Positions 18,710 to 27,991 are shown, numbered from the stretch's first letter. The stretch: 64,000 nucleotides of DNA from Agrobacterium larrymoorei (GCF_013322225.1 NZ_JAAMFB010000016.1:62001-126000); one strand, 5' to 3'. Program-made: numbers and translations. The notes: a model not told the origin generated them from the sequence alone.

Positions 18710-19816
18710 ATGCGTGATCCTTATTCTATTCTCGGCGTTCAAAAAGATGCCGGTTCCGACGAGATAAAAGCGGCGTGGCGCTCGAAGGCGAAAACCGTGC
18801 ATCCCGATCAAAACCGGGATGACCCGGATGCGACGGCGCGTTTTGCCGAAATCGGCCAGGCCTACGATCTTCTCAAGGACCCCAAGAAGCGCGGTCTCTA
18901 TGATCAGGCACGGCGGGCAGCGGAAGGCAAACGGCGCGACCAGACAATTATGCAGCAGCGCGAAGCTGCACGGCAGGCAGCCGAGCGGGCAAAGGCGGCT
19001 GAAAAGTTGATGGAAGAACTGGCGCGGGCGCAGGAGCGCACCGCCAAAGCCGCTGGCACCTCTGCGGGTGACGCGCATGGCACGACCCAAACCGGATCTC
19101 CCAATACCGACAAAACGGCGAAGCCAGAAACGGCGGAAGATATGCTGGAGCGCATTTTCGGCACCGACGCCAAAGCGAAAGCGGCTGGAGACAGAGGCGA
19201 CCCTTCTTCCGGCGACGATCAGTCCGACAAAAGCGAAACGGCAGCGGCAGGAAACGGATTTTTCGGCGCGCTCATCCGCCGCATTCGCGGCACACCGGTC
19301 GTCCCGGAAAAAGCACCGGATATGACCGCAGAGGCAATCGTCAGCGTCAGTGATCTCGTTGAACAGAAATGGATTACCATCAGGATGCCTGACGAGCGGG
19401 ACGTTCGTTTCCCGCTCGAGGCGGGAATGACCGATGGACACAGTCTGCGCCTCAAGGGACAGGGACTGAAGCTGCCGGAGCTGTCGCGCGGCGATCTCGT
19501 GGTGACGATTCTCGTGTCGAGAACGGATGAGTTCACCGTTCGGGATCACGATATCCACACGACTTTACCAATTTTGCTTGCAGACGCGGTGCTTGGTTGC
19601 GAGGCAACCGTCAAATCTCCACGGGGAGAGCTGAGCGTTTCGGTCCCTGCCTGGTCGGGTTCCGACAAGGCCATCCGGGTCGAAGGAAAGGGACTGCAAA
19701 GGCAGGACGGCACGTTCGGCGATCTGGTCGTCGAACTGCGCATCGTGCTTCTGGAAACGCCGGATGCCAAGGTGACAGACCTTATGCGGCATATGCGTGA
19801 AGGACTTTATCTTTAG
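18710..19816 (+). CDS. DnaJ-like co-chaperone (CbpA type)
   Basis: A 368-residue J-domain protein. The J domain (residues 1-65) has the HPD tripeptide (VHPDQNRDDPDATARF) needed to stimulate DnaK ATPase. A charged, coiled-coil-prone stretch rich in Ala, Arg and Glu (about 70-110) and a low-complexity linker follow, then a C-terminal peptide-binding domain (EAGMTDGHSLRLKGQGLK, TTLPILLADAVLGCEATV). There is no zinc finger, so it is CbpA-like rather than DnaJ. A GTG three codons earlier is open, but the ATG at MRDPYSILGV fits the family. Confidence 0.9.
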   Translation: MRDPYSILGVQKDAGSDEIKAAWRSKAKTVHPDQNRDDPDATARFAEIGQAYDLLKDPKKRGLYDQARRAAEGKRRDQTIMQQREAARQAAERAKAAEKLMEELARAQERTAKAAGTSAGDAHGTTQTGSPNTDKTAKPETAEDMLERIFGTDAKAKAAGDRGDPSSGDDQSDKSETAAAGNGFFGALIRRIRGTPVVPEKAPDMTAEAIVSVSDLVEQKWITIRMPDERDVRFPLEAGMTDGHSLRLKGQGLKLPELSRGDLVVTILVSRTDEFTVRDHDIHTTLPILLADAVLGCEATVKSPRGELSVSVPAWSGSDKAIRVEGKGLQRQDGTFGDLVVELRIVLLETPDAKVTDLMRHMREGLYL

Positions 19817-20131
19817 GATAGAGGTGGCGAAGCTTCGTTACGCTCGCCTTGGTGTTTTATTCCCCTAACACCACAGCCGCACCACCATTGCGCCCTGCTT
19901 TTTTATGAAAGCAGTGCACAATGACCCTTTGTTACGCTCACTAACACGAGATGATCCGGGCGCTGCTTGAACAGCCGTTCGGCCTATGCCATAGGCAACG
20001 TCGATCTAAAGTAAGCCGCGCAAAACCGTTTTCCCGGAATAGCGGTCACGGCACGCATCAAAACAAGAAGTTGAAGCATATAGAGCAGATCCGAAAGATC
20101 GCGGTGCGCTTCGAAGTATAGGGAGCACATA
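19817..20131. other. Intergenic region, dnaJ-like gene to fabI
   Basis: About 315 bases without a credible gene. Near its start a GGCGAAGC...GCTCGCC hairpin (19826-19848, one bulged base) followed by TTGGTGTTTT, and overlapping a second TGGTGTT/AACACCA pair (19850-19873), may end the dnaJ-like transcript. The rest presumably contains the fabI promoter; no clear boxes were identified. Confidence 0.4.
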
Positions 20132-20950
20132 ATGGCTCAGACATCTGGCCTGATGGCTGGCAAGCGCGGCCTCATCATGGGCGTCGCAAACAATCGTTCC
20201 ATTGCCTGGGGCATTGCAAAGGCTTGTGCCGATGCCGGTGCCGAACTGGCCTTCACCTGGCAGGGTGACGCTCTCAAGAAGCGCGTAGAACCTTTGGCGC
20301 AGGAACTGGGCGCGTTCATGGCAGGCCATTGCGATGTGACGGATCTGACCACCATCGACACCGTGTTCTCGAATCTCGAAGCCCACTGGGGCAAGATCGA
20401 TTTCGTCGTGCATGCCATCGCGTTCTCCGACAAGGACGAGCTGACAGGTCGTTATCTTGATACCAGCCGCGACAACTTCAATCGCACCATGGATATCTCG
20501 GTCTTCTCGCTGGCAGCCGTCGCCAAGCGCGCCGACCCTGTTATGAACGATGGCGGCTCGATCCTCACCCTCACCTATTACGGTGCGGAAAAGGTAATGC
20601 CGAACTACAACGTCATGGGCGTCGCCAAGGCTGCGCTCGAAGCCAGCGTTCGTTATCTGGCGGTCGATCTCGGCAATCGTGGCATCCGCGTCAATGCGGT
20701 TTCCGCCGGTCCCATCAAGACGCTGGCCGCCTCCGGCATCGGCGACTTCCGCTATATCCTCAAGTGGAACGAATATAACGCACCGCTCAAGCGCACCGTT
20801 TCCATCGAGGAAGTCGGCAAGTCTGCACTTTATCTGCTTTCAGACTTGTCCACCGGCGTTACTGGCGAAGTTCACCATGTCGATTCCGGTTACCACACCA
20901 TCGGCATGAAAGCGGTAGACGCACCCGACATCTCTGTCGTAAAAGACTGA
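20132..20950 (+). CDS. fabI: Enoyl-[acyl-carrier-protein] reductase (NADH), FabI
   Basis: A 272-residue short-chain-dehydrogenase-type enzyme completing each fatty-acid elongation cycle. The divergent nucleotide motif GVANNRSIAWGIAKA, and the FabI-type catalytic residues Tyr149, Tyr159 and Lys166 (TYYGAEKVMPNYNVMGVAKAA in two pieces) are all present; the Tyr-x6-Lys spacing is the FabI hallmark. GVTGEVHHVDSGYHTIGM near the end is typical. A GGGAGCAC site precedes the ATG. Rhizobia often carry a second fabI; this window shows one. Confidence 0.95.
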   Translation: MAQTSGLMAGKRGLIMGVANNRSIAWGIAKACADAGAELAFTWQGDALKKRVEPLAQELGAFMAGHCDVTDLTTIDTVFSNLEAHWGKIDFVVHAIAFSDKDELTGRYLDTSRDNFNRTMDISVFSLAAVAKRADPVMNDGGSILTLTYYGAEKVMPNYNVMGVAKAALEASVRYLAVDLGNRGIRVNAVSAGPIKTLAASGIGDFRYILKWNEYNAPLKRTVSIEEVGKSALYLLSDLSTGVTGEVHHVDSGYHTIGMKAVDAPDISVVKD

Positions 20951-20958
20951 CCACATGC

Positions 20959-20989
20959 TGCGCCGCAGGATTTTAAAACCAGCGGCGCA
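20959..20989 (+). terminator. Probable fabI terminator
   Basis: Perfect 8-base stem TGCGCCGC / GCGGCGCA with a 15-base loop, starting nine bases after the fabI stop and followed by TTCGGTCTTTT. The loop is AT-rich and itself could pair TTTTAAAA. Confidence 0.55.
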
Positions 20990-21029
20990 TTCGGTCTTTT
21001 GACGATGGAATGCGAATAGAGGTGCTGAT

Positions 21030-21638
21030 TTGCTGGTCTATGTTATCCGTCACGGACAGACAGACTGGAACGCGATACGCAGGCTTCAAGGCCAAAAAGA
21101 CATTCCCCTCAATGACTTCGGTCGATCTCAGGCAATCGGGAACGGCCACGCCCTTGCGCAAATTCTAGGCTCGAAAGCGCAAGAGTTCGATTACGTCGCA
21201 AGCCCGCTCGGTCGCACGCGCGAGACGATGGAACTCATGCGCAGCGCCATGAATCTCGACCCTCAAGCTTACCGCACAGATGACCGTCTGGTAGAAGTTT
21301 CCTTCGGAGACTGGGAAGGCTACACCCTACCCGAGCTGAAAGTGGCGTTTCCAGAACGTGTCAAAGCGCGACGGGCTGCGAAGTGGGATTTCATTCCCCC
21401 GGGCAAGGAAGCGGAGAGCTACGAAATCCTCTCGTGGCGCGTTGGCGCTTGGCTGTCGTCCGTCGAGCGCAAGACGGTCTGCGTATGCCACGGCGGTGTG
21501 ATCCGCTCGATCTTCCGGCTGGTGGCTGGTATGGATAAGGATGAGGCGTCGGAAATTCCGATCCCACAGGATCGGATTTTGAAGATCGAGACCGACAGGA
21601 AGCTCGCCGAATGGATCGGCGCTAACGAGGATATCTGA
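21030..21638 (+). CDS. Histidine phosphatase family protein (phosphoglycerate-mutase-like)
   Basis: A 202-residue enzyme with the phospho-acceptor motif VIRHGQTDWN at the N terminus, followed by GQKDIPLNDFGRSQA, SPLGRTRETM, and the second catalytic His in VCVCHGGVIRSI. This is the broad-specificity phosphatase/cofactor-dependent mutase branch 1; substrate unknown. The start codon appears to be TTG: MLVYVIRHG must begin there, with GAGGTG five bases upstream and no in-frame ATG or GTG before the catalytic His. Confidence 0.88.
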   Translation: MLVYVIRHGQTDWNAIRRLQGQKDIPLNDFGRSQAIGNGHALAQILGSKAQEFDYVASPLGRTRETMELMRSAMNLDPQAYRTDDRLVEVSFGDWEGYTLPELKVAFPERVKARRAAKWDFIPPGKEAESYEILSWRVGAWLSSVERKTVCVCHGGVIRSIFRLVAGMDKDEASEIPIPQDRILKIETDRKLAEWIGANEDI

Positions 21639-21642
21639 GCGC

Positions 21643-21903
21643 TTACTGCACGACTTCCAGATCATCCACGACCCGCTTTCCGTCGACTTCCGTGTAGAAC
21701 ACCAGCACCTTTACACCCGGCTGAAGTCCTTCGAAATTGAATTCCTCCGGCACCTTGTAATTCTTGCCATCTGCAAGAGTGATCGAAAGCCCTTTGACAT
21801 CCACCCTGCTGATGGTGGACTCGACGTCTACGCTCTGCGCAAAGCCGTTAAGGGGAGCAAACAAATGTGCGGTGGCCAACAGTGCGGCAATCATCAAACG
21901 CAT
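21643..21903 (-). CDS. DUF1344 secreted small protein
   Basis: An 86-residue protein with a signal peptide (MRLMIAALLATAHLFAP, ending GFAQS) and a single small beta domain: DVESTISRVDVKGLSITLADGK and LQPGVKVLVFYTEVDGKRVVDDLEV. This matches DUF1344, common in rhizobia, of unknown function. The ATG at 21903 has GAAGGAAG upstream; the open frame extends 41 codons further but would remove the signal peptide. It converges with the phosphatase gene, four bases between stops. Confidence 0.8.
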   Translation of the reverse strand: MRLMIAALLATAHLFAPLNGFAQSVDVESTISRVDVKGLSITLADGKNYKVPEEFNFEGLQPGVKVLVFYTEVDGKRVVDDLEVVQ

Positions 21904-22171
21904 GGATCTGGCTTCCTTCAGGCTTATTACGATTTTTCGACGTGCCAAGATTTGTCTCCCGATTGTGGCGGAAATTGCCCGCAAGCATGGCATTTTCTGT
22001 AAAATTCGTGAATGGATTTTAACCAATAATCAAGCGTTTACGCTCGCCCGCAGATAACCCGCCGTTTTCCCTTTTAACCTGCAATGCGTAATACTGAATA
22101 TTACAGGATTCAGAATATATTTCATTTTAGCTGATAATATTCGCAAGACATCTGGATTAGGGACTATTTGA

Positions 22172-24619
22172 GTGAACTCGCCGAATAAAGCCGTAAGATT
22201 TCTCGGTATTGCCAACAAAACGCATTTTGCCATTTTCTTGTTAGCAACCAGCGGTTCCTTCATTCTCGCGTCCATCTTCGGCAGCGCCCTGCTGTGGATT
22301 GTCCTACCGGTGTTTTCCACCGCTTTCCTGCTGGTGGAACGCCATCGTAATCTGCGTGCGCTCCATACTAGGGAAAACAAGCTTCTCGAAATCTCACAGC
22401 GCTTCCAGCTTGCTCTGGATAGTTCAGATATTGGCCTGTGGGAAATTGATGATAACGGCTCCTGCTATCTGGATGATCGCTCTGCACGGCTGCACGAGTT
22501 CGGTATCCACAAAATCGATGTATCCGTCTCCCAATGGCTCTCCGCAATTCTTTCGGAGGATCGTGAAAAGGCCAGCACGTTTCTATCGAACTGCACCAAA
22601 GGAGATCACACCGTCTCGGAAGTTTACAGGGTCGTCGGGAAAGGCGGCGGCATCCGCTATGTCCGCGCCGCCGGGGCCAGCTATCTGACGCAGGACGGCA
22701 GCAGCCGTACGACCGGCATCATGTGGGATGTGACCGCCGACATGCGCATGGCGCAGACCCTGAAGGAATCCAAATATAGCAGCGATGTGAAGAACGCCGA
22801 ACTGGAGTTGGCCCTGCAGGAGCTTTCGGCCCGCGAACACGATCTGACGACGCTCTCGCGCCGTCTCGACCTTGCGCTGGAATCCTATAATTGCGGCATA
22901 TGGGAAGCGGATTTGCGGGATAACAGCGCCTATTGGGACCCCCGTATGCACCAGCTTTACGGACTACCGTTTAAGGGAAACGGTCTGACCACCCGTCAGA
23001 TGTGGCTCGACTGCCTACACCCGAATGACCGTCAGAGTGCGGTCGAGACGGCGGATCGCTCTGCGGAAAGAAACGAGACGCTGCTGAATGTGCATCGCAT
23101 TTTGCTAGCGACTGGGGACATCCGTTACATCCGTTCCGTCGGGCAGGTTCATACCGCGCGCGATGGCACCCGAAGGATCGTCGGCATCGCCTTCGATGTG
23201 ACCGAAGATCACCGTCTGGCGGAGGAACTGAAGGCCGCGAAAGACGAGGCCGAGGCCCGAAATGCAGAACTGATAGAGGCGAAATCCCGCATCGAACACA
23301 ATGCGCTTCATGATCCGCTGACCGGCCTTGCCAATCGCAGGCGGCTGGACGATGAGCTTGATCTGCTCTCCACCCCCAGCGTCGACCCTGATCATAAACG
23401 TTTTGCAATTCTCCATCTCGATCTTGACCGTTTCAAACAGATCAACGACACGCTCGGACATGCTGCGGGCGACGCCATGCTGGTTCATACCGCTGAGATT
23501 CTGCGCCGGAGTGTTCATGATGGCGACGTCGTGGCGCGCATCGGTGGCGACGAGTTCGTTATTCTGACGAGCCACATGGGTGACAAGGATCACGTCAAAA
23601 CGGTAGCGGCGAACATTATCGGCGCATTCAAACACCCATTCGATTTTCAGGGCTTTACGTGTCGATGCGGCGTTTCCATCGGCATCGCCTTTGGCGAGAG
23701 CAACAGCAGCGACGCGCGCAAGACGCTGATCAATGCCGATCTAGCGCTCTATCGCGCCAAGGCACTGGGCCGAAACCGCTACGAATTCTTTACGCAGAAC
23801 CTGCAGGCAGAACTCGTCAATCACAAACGGATGGCCGACGAAATCCTCGCCGGACTGGAAAACGGAGAGTTCGAGACCTGGTATCAGCCGCAGTTCTGCA
23901 TCCAGAGCGGTAATATCGTGGGTATAGAAGCGCTGGTTCGCTGGCGTCACCCCACACGCGGCCTTCTCACCCCCGACAAGTTCCTGAAAATTGCCGAGGA
24001 ACTGAACGTCGTTCAGGCGTTGGACAGAATAGTGCTCCAGACCGCCCTTCAGGATAGGCGAACCTGGAACCTCAGGGGGCTGAACATTCCCCGTGTCGCC
24101 GTGAATGTTTCGCTTCGGCGTCTGCACGATGAGCATCTGGTTGAAAGCCTGAAAGAGCTTTCGATCCAGCCCGGCGAAGTCACTTTCGAACTGGTCGAGT
24201 CGATATTTCTCGATGATAGCGAAGAACTGGTCGTCCGCAACATCGAAAGAATCAAGTCGCTGGGTATCGATATCGAGATCGACGATTTCGGGACGGGCCA
24301 TACCTCGCTCATCAGCCTGCTGCGTTTGAAACCCAACCGTCTGAAAATCGACAGGCAGCTTGTCATGCCGATCCTCGCCTCTCCGCAGGAACGGGCGCTG
24401 GTTCGTTCAATCATCGATATCGCCCGCTCTCTTGGCGTCGAAACGGTAGCCGAAGGCGTGGAGACCCACGGTCATGCAACGATGCTGAGGCAGATGGGCT
24501 GCGACATTGCCCAGGGATATGCTTTCTCAAAGCCCCTGCCCGCGCAGGACTTTGCGTCCTTCGCAACATCCGATAGCTGGCGTGGTTTTCCGCAGCCACT
24601 TCAAGAGATCACAGCCTGA
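22172..24619 (+). CDS. Membrane PAS-PAS-GGDEF-EAL cyclic-di-GMP signalling protein
   Basis: An 815-residue protein: two N-terminal membrane helices (about 12-50), two PAS domains (about 65-195 and 225-350; both end in the PAC-type GI-x-FDVT/MWDVT motif), a GGDEF domain (motif RIGGDEFVI, 458-462) and an EAL domain (motif GIEALVRWRHP, 586-588). The EAL catalytic set looks complete: Asn in VNVSLRRL, Glu in FELVES, DDFGTGHTS, Lys in LKIDRQ, EGVET and QGYAFS. The GGDEF core is intact, but the inhibitory I-site Arg-x-x-Asp five residues upstream reads HDGD, so it is lost. Start appears to be GTG. Isolated gene. Confidence 0.92.
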   Translation: MNSPNKAVRFLGIANKTHFAIFLLATSGSFILASIFGSALLWIVLPVFSTAFLLVERHRNLRALHTRENKLLEISQRFQLALDSSDIGLWEIDDNGSCYLDDRSARLHEFGIHKIDVSVSQWLSAILSEDREKASTFLSNCTKGDHTVSEVYRVVGKGGGIRYVRAAGASYLTQDGSSRTTGIMWDVTADMRMAQTLKESKYSSDVKNAELELALQELSAREHDLTTLSRRLDLALESYNCGIWEADLRDNSAYWDPRMHQLYGLPFKGNGLTTRQMWLDCLHPNDRQSAVETADRSAERNETLLNVHRILLATGDIRYIRSVGQVHTARDGTRRIVGIAFDVTEDHRLAEELKAAKDEAEARNAELIEAKSRIEHNALHDPLTGLANRRRLDDELDLLSTPSVDPDHKRFAILHLDLDRFKQINDTLGHAAGDAMLVHTAEILRRSVHDGDVVARIGGDEFVILTSHMGDKDHVKTVAANIIGAFKHPFDFQGFTCRCGVSIGIAFGESNSSDARKTLINADLALYRAKALGRNRYEFFTQNLQAELVNHKRMADEILAGLENGEFETWYQPQFCIQSGNIVGIEALVRWRHPTRGLLTPDKFLKIAEELNVVQALDRIVLQTALQDRRTWNLRGLNIPRVAVNVSLRRLHDEHLVESLKELSIQPGEVTFELVESIFLDDSEELVVRNIERIKSLGIDIEIDDFGTGHTSLISLLRLKPNRLKIDRQLVMPILASPQERALVRSIIDIARSLGVETVAEGVETHGHATMLRQMGCDIAQGYAFSKPLPAQDFASFATSDSWRGFPQPLQEITA

Positions 24620-24757
24620 TCGGCTTACGGCGCTGAGTGTACGCGAAGGCGCGAAGTTGGGCTTTTGCCCGGTGACATTTTACACTAAGGAGAGGACCGG
24701 TAATTTTGAAAAACTGCGTGTCTTCAGAGAAACGCTTCCGGGTCGGTCTGGTTTATC

Positions 24758-25855
24758 ATGTCGCATAACACTTTCGGTCATCTCTTCCGCGTTTCCACCT
24801 GGGGCGAAAGCCATGGTCCTGCATTGGGCTGCGTGGTGGATGGCTGCCCTCCCGGCATTCGTTTTACACTTGCAGAAGTTCAGGCCTGGATGGACAAGCG
24901 CAAGCCTGGTCAAAGCCGGTTCGTGACGCAACGGCGTGAAGACGATATCGTGAAGGTTCTCTCCGGCGTTATGCTGGATGAGGACGGGGAGACGATGATC
25001 ACCACCGGGACGCCCGTTTCGATGCTGATCGAGAACACCGACCAGCGCTCCAAGGATTACGGCGAAATTGCCCGACGTTACCGCCCTGGCCACGCGGATT
25101 TCACGTATGATCTGAAATACGGCATTCGTGACTATCGTGGCGGTGGGCGCTCCTCTGCCAGAGAGACGGCAGCGCGTGTTGCAGCAGGTGCACTGGCGCG
25201 TAAGGTGGTTCCAAGTCTTAATGTGCGCGGCGCGCTGGTCCAGATCGGCAAGCACAAGATCAATCGTGCCAATTGGGACTGGGCGCAGGTCAACGAAAAC
25301 CCGTTCTTCTGCCCGGACGCGGACATGGTGCCCGTTTGGGAAGAATATCTTGACGGTATCCGCAAGGCGGGCTCCTCCATCGGTGCGGTCATCGAGGTTG
25401 TAGCGAAAGGCGTTCCGGCCGGGATCGGCGCACCGCTTTATGCCAAGCTCGATCAGGATATTGCTTCCAACCTCATGTCAATCAACGCTGTGAAGGGCGT
25501 CGAGATCGGTGAAGGCTTTGCCTCTGCCGAGCTGACCGGCGAAGAAAACGCCGACGAGATGCGCATGGGCAATGACGGCAATCCGATTTTCCTGTCCAAC
25601 CATGCGGGCGGCATTCTTGGTGGCATCGCCACCGGCCAGCCGATTGTGGCACGCTTTGCAATCAAGCCGACATCCTCCATATTGACGGAGCGCCAGTCCA
25701 TCGACGCAGATGGCAACAATGTCGAAGTCCGCACCAAGGGCCGTCACGACCCCTGTGTCGGCATTCGTGCCGTGCCGATTGGCGAGGCCATGGTCGCCTG
25801 CACCGTTGCCGATCATTATTTGCGAGATCGCGGCCAGACCGGTCGCCTGAAATAA
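24758..25855 (+). CDS. aroC: Chorismate synthase
   Basis: A 365-residue FMN-dependent enzyme of the shikimate pathway making chorismate from EPSP. Signatures: [24 protein letters not shown] split over two motifs at the N terminus, [34 protein letters not shown] and the C-terminal [19 protein letters not shown]. Residues for FMN and phosphate binding are all in place. ribB begins 14 bases after its stop, so the two are co-transcribed. Confidence 0.96.
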   Translation: MSHNTFGHLFRVSTWGESHGPALGCVVDGCPPGIRFTLAEVQAWMDKRKPGQSRFVTQRREDDIVKVLSGVMLDEDGETMITTGTPVSMLIENTDQRSKDYGEIARRYRPGHADFTYDLKYGIRDYRGGGRSSARETAARVAAGALARKVVPSLNVRGALVQIGKHKINRANWDWAQVNENPFFCPDADMVPVWEEYLDGIRKAGSSIGAVIEVVAKGVPAGIGAPLYAKLDQDIASNLMSINAVKGVEIGEGFASAELTGEENADEMRMGNDGNPIFLSNHAGGILGGIATGQPIVARFAIKPTSSILTERQSIDADGNNVEVRTKGRHDPCVGIRAVPIGEAMVACTVADHYLRDRGQTGRLK

Positions 25856-25869
25856 TAAGGAACATCACC

Positions 25870-26970
25870 ATGACCTACGATCAAAAACGCGTCGTTGAAG
25901 CCATCCGCGCCTTCGAGGCGGGCGAGATCGTGGTGGTGATGGATGATGACGACCGCGAAAACGAAGGCGATCTGATCGTTGCTGCCGTGCACTGCACGGC
26001 GGAAAAAATGGCCTTCATCGTGCGCCACACCTCCGGCATCGTGTGCGCGCCCATGCCGCGCGATGAGGCAAAGCGGCTGAACCTCAACGCCATGGTGGCG
26101 GAGAACGACAGCGCCCACACCACCGCTTTTACCGTTTCCGTCGATTTCAAGCACGGAACGACGACCGGCATTTCCGCCGATGACCGCAATCTGACGGTGC
26201 GTAATTTGGCCAACCCGAATGTCGGCGCGTCCGACTTCACGCGGCCTGGCCACATCTTCCCCCTCGTTTCCCGCGAAGGCGGCGTCCTGATGCGTTCCGG
26301 CCATACGGAAGCAGCGGTCGATTTGTGCAAGCTTGCAGGCCTGCCGCTGATCGGCGTCATCAGCGAACTCGTCAATGACGATGGCACCGTGATGCGTGGC
26401 CCACAGGTTTCGTCTTTTGCCGAAAGCCACGGCCTGAAGCAGGTCTCCGTTGCCGACCTGATCGCCTATCGCCAGCGCAAGGAAACGCTGGTGGAACTGG
26501 AATCGGAATTCACCATCGAAACGCCTTTCGGACCCGCCAAGGCGCAGACCTACTCCCTCCCCTGGGATCCGATGCAGCATATGGCCGTCATCTTTGGCGA
26601 CATCCGCGACGGCGTCGACATTCCGGTGCGCCTGCACACGGAAAATGTTGCCGACGACATTTTCGGCAAGAAGCAGCCTGTTCAGCATTATATGCAGAAA
26701 ATCTCGCAGGAGGGCCGCGGCGTCATCATCTATCTGCGCGAAGGCTCGGTGGGCGTTGGGCAGGTTGCCGGACGCCGCAAGGCTCGCGAGCCGGATGAGG
26801 CCCATGCGCAAGCCCGGACCCGCGACGAGGAATGGCTGGAAATCGGTCTCGGCGCGCAGATCCTCAAAGATCTGGGCATCAGCTCTATCAAGCTTCTCAC
26901 GACCCGCGAGCGCCACTATGTCGGCCTCGAAGGATTTGGCATTCAGATCAGCTCGACAGATATATGCTGA
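25870..26970 (+). CDS. ribB: 3,4-dihydroxy-2-butanone 4-phosphate synthase with degenerate GTP-cyclohydrolase-II-like domain (RibBX type)
   Basis: A 366-residue protein of riboflavin synthesis. The N-terminal RibB domain (1-205) is complete: MDDDDRENEGDL acidic loop, RHTSGIVCAPM, GISADDRNLTV, RPGHIFPL, RSGHTEAAVDL and GVISELVNDDG. The C-terminal half is GCH-II-like (VRLHTENVADDIFG, QEGRGVIIYLREG), but the three zinc-binding cysteines expected near HxExxxGDxLxSxxCDC are absent, so GTP cyclohydrolase II activity is unlikely. Such RibB plus non-functional RibA-like fusions are described in Proteobacteria as RibBX. A separate ribA must exist elsewhere. A 14-base gap to aroC leaves no room for an FMN riboswitch. 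Confidence 0.92.
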   Translation: MTYDQKRVVEAIRAFEAGEIVVVMDDDDRENEGDLIVAAVHCTAEKMAFIVRHTSGIVCAPMPRDEAKRLNLNAMVAENDSAHTTAFTVSVDFKHGTTTGISADDRNLTVRNLANPNVGASDFTRPGHIFPLVSREGGVLMRSGHTEAAVDLCKLAGLPLIGVISELVNDDGTVMRGPQVSSFAESHGLKQVSVADLIAYRQRKETLVELESEFTIETPFGPAKAQTYSLPWDPMQHMAVIFGDIRDGVDIPVRLHTENVADDIFGKKQPVQHYMQKISQEGRGVIIYLREGSVGVGQVAGRRKAREPDEAHAQARTRDEEWLEIGLGAQILKDLGISSIKLLTTRERHYVGLEGFGIQISSTDIC

Positions 26971-26979
26971 CCATCGCTT

Positions 26980-27013
26980 TGGCCCTGCGCGCCCAATCGA
27001 GGCGCACAGGGCA
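26980..27013. terminator. Bidirectional terminator between ribB and the alpha/beta hydrolase gene
   Basis: A 12-base stem (GCCCTGCGCGCC / GGCGCACAGGGC, one C-A mismatch) extended by a T-A pair, with a 7-base loop, lies between the converging stops. It lacks a long T-run on either side but is the only strong structure in the 50-base gap. Confidence 0.65.
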
Positions 27014-27020
27014 ATGGCGT

Positions 27021-27881
27021 TTACAGGTCTTGGCGGCTCAGAAAACGCCTGATGAGTTCGGCGATCTCATCGACATGCGTCTCCAGAGCGAAGTGCCCCG
27101 TATCGAGCAGATGGATTTCTACATTCGGTAGGTCACGCCTGTAAGCCTCTGCTCCAGCAGGGATGAATGCCGGATCGTGCTTGCCCCATACGGCCAGCAA
27201 AGGCGGCTGGAACTCGCGGAAATACGCCTGAAATTCGGGATAACGGTCCAGATTGGTGCGGTAATCCAGAATGAGATCGAGCTGGATTTCCTCTGCGCCG
27301 GGACGCGACATCAAGGCAATATCAAGCATGTAGCCATCCGGCCCGAGCCTTTCCGGGTTCGTGCCGGTGCGGTATTGCCAGTTTTCGATAACGTCTGCGG
27401 AAAGCGATGCGCGGCATGCTTCGCGCGTTTCAGCACTCGGGTTGCGCCAATATTCTTCCCATGCAGTCCACTCATCACTGAAACCATCGGTATAGGCATT
27501 GCCGTTTTGACTGATAATCGCCGTCACTTTTTCCGGATGCTTCACGGCCAGGCGGTAACCGGTCGGCGCGCCGTAGTCGAAGACGTAGAGCGCATATTTC
27601 TCAAGCCCGAGACTTTGCGTGAAGCCATGGATCACATTGGCAAGGTTGTCGAAAGTATATTCGAACCTGCCACGATCTGGTGCGCTTGTGTAGCCAAAGC
27701 CGGGCAAGTCGGGGGCGATTACCCGATAGGTATCGGAAAGCTTGGGCATGAGTTCGCGGAACATATGGCTGGAAGACGGGAAGCCATGCAGGAGTAAGAG
27801 AACAGGCCCGTCCTTCGGACCCGCCTCCCGATAAAACACATCCACGTATCCGACAGTCTGGCGCTTATAGGTGATAGACAT
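27021..27881 (-). CDS. Alpha/beta hydrolase, epoxide hydrolase / haloalkane dehalogenase-like
   Basis: A 286-residue hydrolase. Oxyanion motif LLLLHGFPSSSHMF; the nucleophile elbow is YVFDYGAPTGYRLA, giving an Asp nucleophile (Asp in FDYG) rather than Ser, as in soluble epoxide hydrolases and haloalkane dehalogenases; acid Asp in WGKHDPAFIPAGA; His in LDTGHFALETH. Substrate unknown. The ATG at 27881 has a GAGGTTT site; an ATG ten codons upstream has none. It is divergent from a TetR gene with 110 bases and a palindrome between, so that regulator probably controls it. Confidence 0.88.
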   Translation of the reverse strand: MSITYKRQTVGYVDVFYREAGPKDGPVLLLLHGFPSSSHMFRELMPKLSDTYRVIAPDLPGFGYTSAPDRGRFEYTFDNLANVIHGFTQSLGLEKYALYVFDYGAPTGYRLAVKHPEKVTAIISQNGNAYTDGFSDEWTAWEEYWRNPSAETREACRASLSADVIENWQYRTGTNPERLGPDGYMLDIALMSRPGAEEIQLDLILDYRTNLDRYPEFQAYFREFQPPLLAVWGKHDPAFIPAGAEAYRRDLPNVEIHLLDTGHFALETHVDEIAELIRRFLSRQDL

Positions 27882-27922
27882 TTCAAACCTCGATTGCTGT
27901 TTCATATCCACGCCAAAATACT

Positions 27923-27932
27923 ACCGATCGGT
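27923..27932. promoter_or_regulatory. Candidate TetR-family operator palindrome
   Basis: A perfect 10-base palindrome ACCGATCGGT lies in the 110-base divergent region between the hydrolase and tetR starts, 41 bases upstream of the hydrolase ATG and 60 upstream of tetR. Core sequences of this type (ACCGNNCGGT) occur in operators of many TetR repressors. The link to the adjacent regulator is inferred. Confidence 0.5.
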
Positions 27933-27991
27933 CGTTTGTAAATATAAAAAATTTGTGATAGCAAAAACTGACATTCGCGAGTGAGAGACCG

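Noticed and set aside
25856-25869. FMN riboswitch before ribB
   Set aside because: Only 14 bases separate aroC and ribB, too little for the element.
25816-26916. 366-codon minus-strand frame opposite ribB
   Set aside because: Same length as ribB by coincidence of codon bias; no motif, no ribosome site.
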